Source: Narthecium ossifragum (taxonomy: Eukaryota > Streptophyta > Magnoliopsida > Dioscoreales > Nartheciaceae). From it: a DNA stretch of 64,000 nucleotides. Location of the stretch: the NCBI GenBank assembly GCA_963920575.1, contig OY986966.1, positions 10,766,048-10,830,047 on the forward strand. The letters run 5' to 3'. A model generated the notes under the pieces. The model searched no databases. It worked only from the letters and a program-made list of their open reading frames with translations, and was not told where the DNA came from. Position 1 is the first letter of the stretch. Each line of letters opens with the position of its first letter. The position numbers and the translations under genes are program-made. Positions 22,861 through 33,099 of this stretch are shown here, piece by piece.

Positions 22861-23806
22861 CATGAACGCCTTAGAAATAGATTTCTTGCTCTTCCAATTT
22901 TAGTTTAGGCACCGCCATCATAGAATAAATACTTCCTTCCCCATCATAACCTGTCCCACAATTATATACCTTTCCAAAAAAATCAAATATAACAAATAAA
23001 AGTCCAAAAAGGTATTAGAATCATAGAAAATTTCGACAGAGTCTCCTTTGTAATAGCATGATATAGCAACCTTGTAAAAGCATTCAGTCCACAAAAATTA
23101 AATTATAGACATGAAAATATTAAAATACAGGAAATTTTCCATGCACAGCACCCAACATAGTCAGCATCCATTATATCATCCAAATTGAAGATCTGCACCG
23201 TCCGATCCGAAATCGAAGCTCTGTAGCACTTGGAACGTATCCATCAGCAATCGGACGGCGGAAAGTTCGCCGGAGGTGATCAACGGTGAAACGGCGTCGC
23301 CTGAGGACGGGAAGGCGACAAGAAGAATCGTTGAAGGCCAAGGAAGTCACTGGTGTGGTCTGATCAAAGAATGGTGGCCTTCAGGCGGCGGAACGACGTG
23401 GACGGCGCGGAGGGCGATGACGTGTGGAAATGGATTCCGATGATCGGAGCTCCAATCAAGGGCGGGGACGATTGAGAAAGGATCGTGGAAGGCCAATGAA
23501 GTGTTCTATGGGGTTTGATTGAAGAATGGGGCTTCCAGGCGGCGGATTGAGGGTGGTCGGAAAGGTGGAAACCGACGGCGGTTGAAGTCGATGATCCCGG
23601 CGGCAAGGAGTTTTTTTGATTGTGGAGGAAGCTTCGTGGTGGGCTGAGGAAGGTTATGGAGGTGGTTTGGCGCGGTGAACGGCCGTGAATGGCGGTGAAG
23701 ACGACGGTGGGGGGGCTCACCGGTGTCGGAGGAGAAGGTGGCGAGGGAAATGAAGGACGGGGATGAATAGGTGGAAGGTTGGCGGAGTGGCTGGAGTAAC
23801 TCATCA
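22861..23806. other. Unassigned stretch, GC-rich from 23190
   Basis: 22861-23190 is AT-rich. 23190-23800 is GC-rich, with two imperfect copies (~23325 and ~23485) of a stretch holding GAAGGCCAA, GAAGTG/GAAGTC, GAATGG and CCAGGCGGCGGA-like sequence. A proline/serine-rich frame on the - strand exists but looks like a product of base composition. It could be a captured gene 5' end. Confidence 0.4.
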
Positions 23807-24098
23807 GTGGTTCACCCTAGAACAGGGCTACATCCATGGAGTGGCTGGAGTTTCACTATCGCAAAGGCAAAAGAAGCCATTACAAGATACAATGACGGCA
23901 GCCCATATAAACCCTCATATCCTAGGGTTTCGGCACATAGGGTGTAGGAAAAATTACATAAACCACCCTTATCAAACCGGGCAGGTTGATCCCCGCAGGG
24001 GCGTTGCCCAGGACCCCGTCAGCTCTGCGTAGTGTGTCATAGTCGGGGTCCGTATCATAATCCAAGACCAGGAGAAGATCATGCTCCACACCTCAACA

Positions 24099-24110
24099 AT
24101 TCTCCCACTT
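24099..24110 (-). promoter_or_regulatory. Polypurine tract of the copia element
   Basis: On the - strand the bases next to the 3' LTR read AAGTGGGAGAAT, the typical copia plus-strand primer. Confidence 0.75.
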
Positions 24111-25762
24111 GGAGACTGTATCGAGCAAACCAACTCCTCTTTACTTCCGAAGCCAATACTCACAACAACTCAAACCTCTTCAACTTTAAGCTTGAAGACC
24201 AACTGAAGCTGAGCACAACTTCAGTTTCTCAACAGTCACAACCTTGGTCAACATATCTGCCGGATTTTGACTTCCCTGAATGTTCTCTAGTATGAAATCT
24301 CCTTCTTCCAACACTGATCGTATATAATGATACTGGACCTGTATTGCTTAGTCCTAGCATGGAATACCGGATTCTTGGCAAGTTGAATAGCACTCTGATT
24401 ATCACAATGCAAAGTACCCTTTCCGTGCCCCTAACCAAGCTCCTCCAGAAAACCTTGCAACCATACCATCTCTTTGCATGCCTCTGTCATAGCAACATAC
24501 TCTGCCTCAGTAGTGGAAAGAGCAACAATCTTCTGTAACTTGGAGACCCAACTAACTGCTGTACCACACAAAGTATATATATATCCTGTAGTACTTTTTC
24601 TACCATTAATATCTCCAGCCATGTCTGCATCAACATAACCTTGCAGACCATTGGATGACTTTCTAAAACACAGTGCTGAATCTGTAGAGCCCCTCAAGTA
24701 TCTCAAAAGCCACTTCACTGCTTCCCAGTGTTGCTTTCCTGGATTACTCATATACCTGCTCACAACTCCCACTGCATGTGCAATATCTGGTCTAGTACAG
24801 ACCATGGCATACATAAGGCTACCAATAGCAGAAGAATAAGGTACCTTAGCCATGTAAGCACGCTCTTCATCTTTTGCAAATGATTGCTCCTTGGATAGTT
24901 TGAAATGATTAGACAGAGGTGTGCTTACTGGTTTTGCACCATCCATGTTGAATCTCCCCAACACTTTCTTCACATATTCAGCTTGTGATAATAGCAAGGA
25001 ACCATCTGCTCTGTCCCTAGTAATCCTCATCCCAAGGATTTGTCTGGCAGCTCCCAAATCATTCATAGAGAAAGTTGATAATAATTGCTCCTTCAGGTTG
25101 TCAATCTCCTTTTTGCATGAACCTGCAATCAGCATATCATCCACATAAAGAAGTAACATGATATAAGAACTATCAAACCTTTTCACATAGCAACAGTGAT
25201 CGGCCTCGGTCCTCAGAAAACCATTGCTGCTCATAAAGTTGTCAAACTTCTTGTACCACTGTCGAGGAGCCTGCTTCAGCCCATACAAACTCTTTTGAAG
25301 TTTGCATACCATATTTTCTTTTCCTGGCACTATAAAGCCCTGAGGTTGTTGCATGTATATGTCCTCCTCCAAATCACCATGAAGGAAAACCGTCTTCACG
25401 TCTAGCTGCTCCAGATGCAAGTCTTCTTGTGCTACGATTCCTAGCACCAATCTGATTGTAGTCAGCTTCACCACAGGAGAGAAAATCTCTGTATAATCAA
25501 TACCCTCTTTCTGTTGAAAGCCCTTCACAGCCAGCCTTGCCTTGTATCTTTTGCTGCCGTCATGTTCATCTTTTACTCTGTATACCCATTTGCTATACAG
25601 TGCCTTTTTTATCTTTGGGTAACTCAGTCAACCGCCATGTCTTATTTGACATTAAGGAGTCCATCTCATCCTTCATAGCAAGATCCCACTTGGTTGAGTC
25701 AACAACATGAATAGCTTCCTCGTAACTCTCAGGCTCACCACTATCAGTCAAAAGAATGTAAT
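24111..25762 (-). pseudogene. Reverse transcriptase and RNase H of the copia element
   Basis: From 25528 to 24431 an open frame of 365 codons holds RT motifs QLDVKTVFLHGDLEEDIYM, KSLYGLKQAPRQWYKKFD and the YVDDMLI box, then RNase H (YVDADMAGDINGRKSTTGY, ALSTTEAEYVAM). The end of RNase H (CDNQSAIQLAKNPVFHAR region and the LCSASVGL tail) continues to about 24180 after a stop and frameshift near 24430. Between integrase and RT (25529-25762) the linker with STKWDLAMKDEMDSL is frameshifted in a poly-T/A run near 25600. It copies element RNA in the particle. Confidence 0.9.
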
Positions 25763-27140
25763 TCAAAGAGGGAGAGAAATGTCGTGGTGCTCTAATGTTC
25801 TGGAAGATCGTCTGAGCACATTAACTGGAGTATGAGGTTCCTCCTGTGGGGTTACATTTTCTTGATTTTCTGGGACATTGATCTGCAAGTCATTCACAGG
25901 AAAATTTTCAAAGTTAACAACTTCTCGAGAGTCTGTGGCTTCATTATCTGCTCCCAATTTGTCCTTGTACACCACCTGTTCATTAAAAATGACATTCCTG
26001 CTTCTAATAATTTTTCGATTTTGACTATCCCAAAATCGATAACCAAACTCAGCATCACCATAGCCAATAAAGTAGCACTTCTGAGATTTGGAATCAAGTT
26101 TTGTTCTAGCAGCGGAATCAACATGAACATAAGCCAGACAACCAAATACTTTCAAAAAAGAGTAATTTACCTCTTTCCTGGTCCATACTTCTTCTGCAAT
26201 TTTACAATCCAAAGGAACTGATGGCCCACGATTTATCAAGTAAGTAGCGATGTTAACAGCATCATCCCAAAACATCTTAGGAAGACCAGCATGCAGTCTC
26301 ATGCTCCTAGCTCGCTCATTAATTGTTCTATTCATGCGCTCAGCAACACCGTTCTGCTGTGGTGTTCCAGGAATGGTTCTCTCCATCTTTATTCCATTGG
26401 CAGCACAATATTCCTTGAATCTGTTATCAGTGTATTCCCCTCCATTATCAGACCTAAGACATTTGGCTTTCAGACCTGTCTCATTCTCCACAAGTGCTTT
26501 CCAGTTTTTAAAAGTAGCATACACATCAGATTTATTTTTCAGAAAATAAACCCATACCTTTCTGCTAAAGTAATCAATGAAGGTCACATAATAATAGGAG
26601 CCTCCAAGAGAGGCAACTGGAGAGGGACCCCATACATCTGTATGAACGAGCTCTAACTTCTCCTTCTTCAAGTTTCGTCCTCCTTTCAAAAAACCAACTC
26701 GTTTATGCTTTCCCATGATACAGCTCTCGCACAAGTCAAATTGGACAGATTTGAGATTAGGAAGTTTTCCCCTTGACTGTAACACCTTCATGCCCTTCTC
26801 ACTCATGTGACCAAGTCGTCTATGCCACAAAACAGACTCATCCCCTGAATCAGCAACTGCAATAGTGTCACTATTACTGCATGTCATATAAAGGGTACCT
26901 GACTTGTTTCCACGAGCAACTACCATTGCCCCTTTTGAGATCTTCCATGCCCTAGCAACGAAATTAATGACATAGCCATCATCATCAAGTTGACCAATAG
27001 AGATCAACTTACGCATCAACTATGGAACATGCCGAACTTTCTGCAACTTCCATATTGACCCATTCGACACTTTTATTCTGACATCTCCCATACCCACAAT
27101 ATCCATAGCCTCACCATCAGCCAAGTACACCTTCCCGAAA
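25763..27140 (-). pseudogene. Integrase of the copia element
   Basis: An open frame of 418 codons (27019-25763) starts with the pre-integrase region (LWHRRLGHMSEKGM, CESCIMGKHKRVGF; HHCC finger). The core follows with VHTDVWGP, LRSDNGGEY and IPGTPQQNGVAERMNRTI, giving a complete D-D-E triad. A KVFGCLAYVH C-terminal region ends in an acidic linker. It inserts cDNA into chromosomes. The stretch 27020-27140 joins it to protease and has a stop at ~27020. Confidence 0.92.
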
Positions 27141-28070
27141 TTACCGCTCACATAATTGTCCATAATTTCCCGGTGTGCAGTGGTATGAAAAAGAGGCCCC
27201 AGAGTCTAGAACCCAAGAATCGAATGAACTAGTAACAGATAATAGTAGAGCATCATGTATCTCTTCCATAATAGTATTGACAGCATCAATTTTGTTCTCC
27301 CCTTTCTTGGGCAATCTGCATTTTTTCTTAATGTGGCCAGGTTTGCCACAATTCCAGCAACCCTCTTGTTTTCGTCCAAACCGTGACTGGCTTCTTCCTT
27401 GTCTTGATTTAGACCTCCCTCGGTTAAAGTTCTTATTTGATCCTCTACCACGTTCTTCAACGTTTAGAGCGGAACCAGAATTCGAAGTACTCTCTCCCGA
27501 GTCCTTCCTGCAAATCTCCTCGCTAAGAATCTGATCCCTAACATCAGAGAACTTTAACTTTTCCTTACCAATTGAGTTGCTCACAGCCGTTCTCATTGCC
27601 TCCCAACTATTTGGCAGAGATGCTAAAACAATTAGGGCATGCACTTCATCATCAAAATTAATTGCAACTGATGACAATTGATTCACCACATCATTGAACT
27701 CATTCAAATGTTCTGAAACAGCAGCACCTTCAGCCATACGCAAATTGAAGAGACGTTTCATGAGATGTACCTTATTATTTGCAGAGGGTTTCTCATACAT
27801 ATCGGACAAGACCTCCATCATATCCGCAGTAGTCTTCTCCTTCGCCACATTATGTGCAACGCTTCTAGACAATGTCAACCGGATAACACCCAACACTTGT
27901 CTATCAAGGAGATTCCACTCAACGTCGTTCATCCCTTCGGGTTGCATCCCAAGGAGAGGCTGATGCAACTTCTTGCCATAGAGGTAGTCTTCGATTTGCA
28001 TTTTCCAGAATTCGAAATCCTTCCCATCGAATTTATCGAGCCCACGAACAACTCCATCTTCGCTTCCCAT
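27141..28070 (-). pseudogene. Gag and protease start of the copia element
   Basis: The ATG at 28070 opens a ~309-codon frame: LDKFDGKDFEFWKMQIEDYL, a gag core with LMKRLFNLRMAEGAAVSEHLNEFNDVV, an RG/RS-rich stretch, the zinc knuckle CWNCGKPGHIKKKC, and the protease active site WVLDSGAS followed by FSYHCTP. A TGA at 27141-27143 cuts the polyprotein inside protease. Start chosen because it lies ~20 bases after the primer site and matches the usual MGSEDG-like N-terminus. Confidence 0.9.
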
Positions 28071-28088
28071 CGCTCCCACTCGAACCAA

Positions 28089-28100
28089 CCTCTGATACCA
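28089..28100 (-). promoter_or_regulatory. Primer-binding site of the copia element
   Basis: On the - strand TGGTATCAGAGG follows the LTR by two bases, matching the initiator tRNA-Met 3' end except for the last base. Confidence 0.9.
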
Positions 28101-28102
28101 GT

Positions 28103-28456
28103 TGTTAGGATTTTCTAGGAACGAGAATCAAAGAAATAGGGAAAACAAAGACACAGAGATTTACTTGGTTCACCCTAGAACAGGGCTACATCAATGGAGT
28201 GGCTGGAGTTTCACTATCGCAAAGGCAAAAGAAGCCATTACAAGATACAATGACGGCCGCCCATATAAACCCTCATATCCTAGGGTTTCGGCACATAGGG
28301 TGTATGAAAAATTACATAAACTACCCCTATCAAACCGGGCAGGTTGATCCCCGCCGGGGCGCTACCCCGGACCCCGTCAGCTCTGCGTAGTGCGTCATAG
28401 TCAGGGTCCGTATCATAATCCAAGACCAGGAGAAGATCAGGCTCCACACCTCAACA
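28103..28456 (-). repeat. 5' LTR of the copia element
   Basis: 354 bases, TGTTAGG...CTCAACA, nearly the same as the split left LTR, so the insertion is young compared with the gypsy elements in the window. Confidence 0.92.
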
Positions 28457-28461
28457 GAGGC

Positions 28462-28650
28462 TTGTACTTCTCATAAATATGGGAGAGCTCCGAATAATTT
28501 GAAGTTGTCAAACCATTGAAATTCAGGAGTGCAAGCATCAACAACAACATATATTTTGCACAAATTGAAAACTAATAAGATACTACAACTCATCACTGAA
28601 CAAAGAGAAGTACCATTTTGAAGCAACATTGACGATCAGAAGAACTTTGG
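28462..28650 (-). pseudogene. Glutathione peroxidase gene fragment, interrupted by copia
   Basis: On the - strand 28650-28614 encodes AKVLLIVNVASK and the first two bases of the catalytic Cys codon, followed by a GT donor. After a ~98-base intron, 28515-28462 continues GLTTSNYSELSHIYEKYKP, the start of the next exon of plant phospholipid-hydroperoxide glutathione peroxidases. That exon ends left of the copia element at 20094 (CATG then GTAATT). The acceptor before the second exon reads CAA instead of CAG, so splicing is lost. No other exons were found. Sequence to the right of 28650 is unrelated, so this was already a fragment before copia entered. Confidence 0.8.
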
Positions 28651-29046
28651 CGCGATGGCGAAGAAGGGAGGACGGCGGCAGCCCTCTAGGGCACGGGCTC
28701 GGGTCGCGATCGAGTGGTCATGTAAGCTCAAGGGTGGCGCCATAGGCTGGTCGGCGGGATAGGAGAGGAGGGTTGCCGAGGGAGACGTTGGTCGGTGGAG
28801 AAGCGGTGGCAACGCTCTAGGGTGGAGAGAGCTGCGTCGGGGCGGCGTGATGGGGAAGAAGGAGGACGGCGGCGAAGAAGGGAGGACGGCGGCGGCGCTT
28901 AGGGAATGGGAGATGGGCTTGGGTCGCGATCGACTGGACGGGGGGGATTAAGTCCCAAGCAGATCATGACCGTCCGATGGGATCGGACGGTCCACAAACC
29001 AGTTCTCTCTACGAAACTTAAAGAACTGGTTTGCTCAAGAAAATTC

Positions 29047-29052
<6 letters not shown>
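28651..29052. other. GC-rich intergenic stretch with short repeats
   Basis: Contains repeated GCGAAGAAGGGAGGACGGCGG (about 28668 and 28871) and GGGTCGCGATCGA (about 28704 and 28921). Two hairpins near 28970-28995 (GACCGTCCGA/TCGGACGGTC) and 29000-29030 (AACCAGTTCT/AGAACTGGTT). No gene recognised. Confidence 0.5.

Positions 29053-29102
<50 letters not shown>
29053..29102. repeat. (AT)n microsatellite
   Basis: About 50 bases of uninterrupted TA repeats next to the left arm of the inverted-repeat structure. Confidence 0.95.
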
Positions 29103-29112
<10 letters not shown>

Positions 29113-30256
29113 AGGAAGGACGGTTTTTGAAATGTCCCCCCTATAAAACATAAAGAGTGGTCAGGATTTGCCTACAAACACATCCAATGGCTGTGATTCC
29201 ATGATCAGCTTTGAGATTCCCCTTCAAAGTTTTGAGTTCCCGCCAAAACTTTCAACCCAAAAAAACTGGGAACTGCCTACCTCATGTCTCTCTCCTCCCG
29301 CTCAGAACTTTAAACGAAGAGAGAGAGAGAGAGAGAGGGGATGGGACTGACCAGCCATCCCATCCGCCTCATCTCCCTCTCTTCTCTCACCCGCCTCTAC
29401 CGGCTCTTTCTCTCAATCCCCCTCCCATCTCTCATCTCCCATCTCTCGGCTGACGGTGGAGAGGGAGGCGATGCGCACCCCGATCCCAACCCCGACCCCG
29501 GCCAGATCCTCGACGCCCGTCCAGATCCTCGACGCCCTCCTCCCCCTCTACCTCAACTCCCAGATCCTCCGCGCCCTCCAGGAGTCCCTCGCCAACGAGC
29601 TCTAGCGGGAGCTCTACACAGTCTACAACCGGCAGCGGCATGCCAAGATCACCGGTGAGATCCCCCTCTCTCACTCTCCATGCCGTCAACCTCGCCCCAC
29701 GCAGTCGCCCGACGCCACGCCCGACGCCATCGACCACGCCGACCTCGCCCAACCCGCCGTCAGCCACAAGATCCACGAACAACGTGACCATCGCCCCACG
29801 CCGCCGCCCACCTCGCCCAGCCCGCCGTCGACAAGATCCACGAACGGACGCCTCGGCCTCCTTCTCCCTTCGGCGGCGAGTGGTCACTGCTTCTCATCCC
29901 CCTCTCACCAACTCCGTCGGCCACGCCGACCTCGCCCAACAAGCCATCAGCCACGAGATCCACGAACGCCGTCGTGATCATCGCTCCGTGAAGGCCGGCC
30001 TCCAGTTCCCCGTCAGACGCATCGTCCTCGCCCCACGCCGTCGGCCACACCTCCCTCTCCGTCGGACACATCGGCCTCCACCCACGCCGCCGTCGTCGAG
30101 ACCCACGCCGCCAACATCATCGATCTACGGCGTTGCCAGGGGGCGGGCGGAAAAAGAGGATCGCGGAGCGTTGATAGGGTGCGGGAGGAGGCCGGGAAGG
30201 ACCAGCGGGTACATAAGGGGACACCGGGGAAGCAGATTCACCGTGGTAGTCTCCGG
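29103..30256 (+). repeat. Left arm of the inverted repeat
   Basis: Begins with AT-rich edge DNA, then a (GA)n tract at 29318-29337, and GC-rich gene-like DNA. One frame reads ILDALLPLYLNSQILRALQES, looking like real protein but not recognised by me. A unit near GCCGACCTCGCCCAAC ... AGATCCACGAAC recurs about three times (29735-29970). Further on is KAGLQFPV, like histone H2A. Confidence 0.7.
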
Positions 30257-30680
30257 AGAGATCGTCGCAAGCCCCAGCGCCCCAGCCCCAGCGCGCCCGC
30301 GCCCGCCTCAGCGCCCCAGCCTCCCTCGCGATCTGTTTTCAAAGCTTTTTCTCCCCATATTGTGGAGAAGTATATCCGGGACGCCCGGCGCCCTCCGACG
30401 TAGCAGTGGCTCTCGGCTTTCTAGACGCCGCCTTAGCCCTGTCCCCGCGCCTGGAGGCGGCCCTCAAGCTCAAAGCCCGGTCACGTCCCTCTCCTCCTCC
30501 GCCACCTCCAGCGACCTCCTCCACCACACCAAGTTGCTCCCCTCCGCCGCCGAGCTCTCCGACTGTGAGGGGACGTTCCGGTGCTTCTCCGTCGTCGATC
30601 TCAAGCGCAAGGTCCTCGCTGGCCTCTGTAAAGGCTGCAAGCGTGAGGAGCAACATACTGAACCGGCAACAAAAAAGTGA
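30257..30680 (+). pseudogene. Captured fragment of a TPR-like protein gene
   Basis: One frame from ~30398 reads VALGFLDAALALSPRLEAALKLKARS, like the start of a tetratricopeptide-type repeat in plant TPR proteins. A shift into the next frame then gives SDLLHHTKLLPSA and FRCFSVVDLKRKVLAGLCKGCKREEQ, which I associate with the same plant family (DLKRRVLAGL). The frame change within ~60 bases and the stop at 30678-30680 mean it is broken. Identification is from memory of the motif and is moderate. Confidence 0.5.
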
Positions 30681-32611
30681 AATTTTTTTCAAACCCAACC
30701 TCTGTTTTTTTGGTTGTTCTTTTCCTATTGTTTTGGATATCAGATATTTTTTTATTAATATCTTAACTAACCCCGATATCGTGCCTACTACCTCCTCATC
30801 ACATCCTTTCCTCTTCCAAGCTCTGTTGCTATTGGTCTCCTCCTTGTTGCCGGAACCGGTTGATCTCGACATCCCCGCTGTCATCTCGCTGACCCCAACG
30901 GTGCCAAACCTATGGTGATCTTTCCCTCCCTCACCTCGATCTCTTCATCTTCCTATCATGCTTTGAGTTCCAATTTCATTCATGAATCCGTTAGTCTTCC
31001 TCTTTTCTTTTTTCATCTATGAATGCAAGATGTTGGACTCTTCATAGAATCCCTAGCTTTGAAGAAATTCAATATTAAGCATACATCTATAAGATAATTA
31101 CATGGATAGCACCATATATGCAGTTGCACTTTGAGCTGTAATCTCCGCATCTAGCAACCTTCTCAAATCCCACTACCTTTTCTGTTATAATCAACTGTTT
31201 TGGCATCTACTAAAATCAAGAACCCTGGTTTGAATATAACTGTTACCCGATCTGTTTGGTGTTCTTTGCCTTTGGCTTTCAATGAATGGCCAACCTAGCT
31301 AGAGCTATCTGCTCTTATTAGAGATCTTTGCCTTCCTGGTTCCTTTCATTGATGCTCATCAATGAATTATGTGAAATAGATGTAGCTTCTGCCAATTTTT
31401 GTTTTGTTTTTATGAAAGTTTGCTGAACTGGTTGGTTGATGGTACATGAGGCATGACATGAGCTCTTCCTTATGACCTATACATGCTTTGCTCTTTCAGA
31501 TAAACGAAGAATATCCTAAATACAGAATGAACAACTTAAGTGCTTGATGCAAACCTTTTTTCTTTTTTTTTTCGTTTTTGCTATAATGAGATTACATATT
31601 CTTTTACTTATGAACACTAACTTTTCTAAAGGTTCAAACAAAAGGCAGCATGCATATAGCTTATTGAGATGTCTAAAGTGTATATAGCTTATTGATCGAG
31701 TTGATCTAAGATGTACTAATGATATTTTCCTACACCAATTAAAGATGAATTATAGTCAAGTGCTTAGATGTAGTTGAGGAGAGGCTGGGGCCATAGTTTT
31801 TAAGCTGGCAGTTCTCTAGCAGGGGTTGGAGACCTAGCTTGGGCACTATAGTTGAGAGGGAGAGGGAGAGGGAGGGGGTAGGGGAGAAGAAGGTCCCACA
31901 TTGGTTGTTCTAATAGTAAAAAGGGAAGAATGCATGTAAGTGTCTGTACCATGTTGTACTAAATGATGGATTTTGTTCATTATTTTCCTAAGGACAGTTA
32001 GCATCGCTTGAGCAATATCATTATTTTGTTCATAAATGCCAGAGACACTGATGGATGATTAGTAATATCATTATTTCTCATGTTTTCAATGTTCTTAGAC
32101 TAAAAATTATTGCTCCCTCCAGTTATTAATTCCCTACTGTCAGAGACACTGCCGGATACTAAACTGCCGGATGATTAGCAGTTTATTTGAATTTTCGTGC
32201 GCATGACAGGTTAGCCTAAATTTCTGTTAGCTAGCATTCATACTTTTCGCAAGTGCTATGTAATCAAGATTTCTATTAGGTAGCAAGATGAAATTTAATT
32301 TCTTATTTGTAATTTCTTTTCAATTTGTAATTTCTGGTGGAAAATTTTAATTTGTAATTTGTAATTTCTATTCAATTTGTAATTTGTAATTTCTGGTGGT
32401 AAATTTTACTTTGTAATTTGTAATTTTATTAGGCAGTTTATTCTATTCAATTTGTAATTTGTAATTTGTAACCAAGCAGCCATTGGTGTCGTTGCTTCTC
32501 CAACCACATTGATCGCTTCTCCTTCTTACCCGTGAGTGCACCTGCTTTGATTAGTTGATGGGTTTTGCTGGATTTTATCCTTTGTTATGATGAAATTGAG
32601 GTTTTGCATAT
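30681..32611. other. AT-rich interior, no gene recognised
   Basis: No coding signal beyond short chance frames. 31855-31885 is a GAGAGG-rich tract. 32285-32475 is an irregular repeat of AATTTGTAATTTGTAATTTC units. Confidence 0.5.
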
Positions 32612-32899
32612 GGGGCTGTTTGGTTCCCATGAAGTGGTCGGAAGTCACTTTTTTGAAGTGACTTCCGAGCCACTTCATGTGTTTGGTTGCTCGGAAGTGA
32701 TGCTGAAGTGACTTCAGTCCCACTCCCAAATCACTGTAGTCAAAGCTGTCACTTCCCATTTCGACTTCGGGTCTTTTTGGCCTGAAGTCATTTGAGTGGC
32801 ATTTGAAGTGGAAAATAATATTAATAATATTATACCGTAATAAAATATTAATATAAGTAGGTCTCACATATCACGTGTCACCTCGTGATTGGCCCACGT
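32612..32899. mobile_element. MITE-like element, right end hidden by gap
   Basis: Starts GGGGCTGTTTGGTTCCCAT, a terminus style common in plant MITEs. It is built from many direct and inverted copies of GAAGTGACTTC / GGAAGTCACTT (32640-32770), so it can fold extensively. The AT-rich centre runs into CACGTGTCACCTCGTGATTGG at the gap. Confidence 0.55.
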
Positions 32900-33099
32900 N
32901 NNNNNNNNNNNNNNNNNNNNNNNNNNNNNNNNNNNNNNNNNNNNNNNNNNNNNNNNNNNNNNNNNNNNNNNNNNNNNNNNNNNNNNNNNNNNNNNNNNNN
33001 NNNNNNNNNNNNNNNNNNNNNNNNNNNNNNNNNNNNNNNNNNNNNNNNNNNNNNNNNNNNNNNNNNNNNNNNNNNNNNNNNNNNNNNNNNNNNNNNNNN
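32900..33099. other. Assembly gap of 200 N
   Basis: Unknown bases, lying exactly between the MITE-like element and the right arm of the inverted repeat. Confidence 1.

Larger units (their letters stand above)
20169..23806 (-). mobile_element. Athila-like remnant inserted in the copia LTR
   Basis: Flanked by GTGGT (20164-20168 and 23807-23811); ends TGATCGC and CTCATCA on the + strand. On the - strand an LTR starts TGTGATGAG at 21607 and runs to 20169. Before it lies a polypurine tract and a 1.2 kb stretch that matches 57181-58280 of the Athila element further right. No gag or pol is left. The right end shows only TGATGAGT, similar to the LTR start, as if the 5' LTR were deleted to its first bases. 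Confidence 0.65.
20102..24098 (-). repeat. 3' LTR of the copia element, split by an insertion
   Basis: Pieces 20102-20168 and 23807-24098 together match the right LTR (28103-28456). The break has GTGGT on both sides of the inserted DNA. The LTR ends in CTCAACA at 24098. Confidence 0.9.
20102..28456 (-). mobile_element. Ty1/copia retrotransposon, Tork-like, nearly complete
   Basis: Ends TGTTAGG...CTCAACA, with GAGGC on both sides (20097-20101 and 28457-28461) as exact target duplication. Coding order on the - strand is gag, protease, integrase, reverse transcriptase, RNase H, the copia order. The interior is close to complete, with a handful of stops and frameshifts. The left (3') LTR is split by a 3.6 kb insertion at 20169-23806. 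The insertion point is inside a glutathione peroxidase exon. Tork-like lineage is inferred from the general look of integrase and RT. Confidence 0.92.

Noticed and set aside
23364..23804. 146-codon Pro/Ser-rich frame on the - strand
   Set aside because: GC-rich composition and no recognisable motif; it sits in a retroelement remnant.
29053..29102. Origin-like or regulatory AT tract
   Set aside because: Plain dinucleotide microsatellite.
29640..30680. 346-codon GC-rich frame
   Set aside because: Arg/Pro-rich from base composition; the real gene-like pieces in this stretch lie in other frames, and the frame repeats in the inverted arm.
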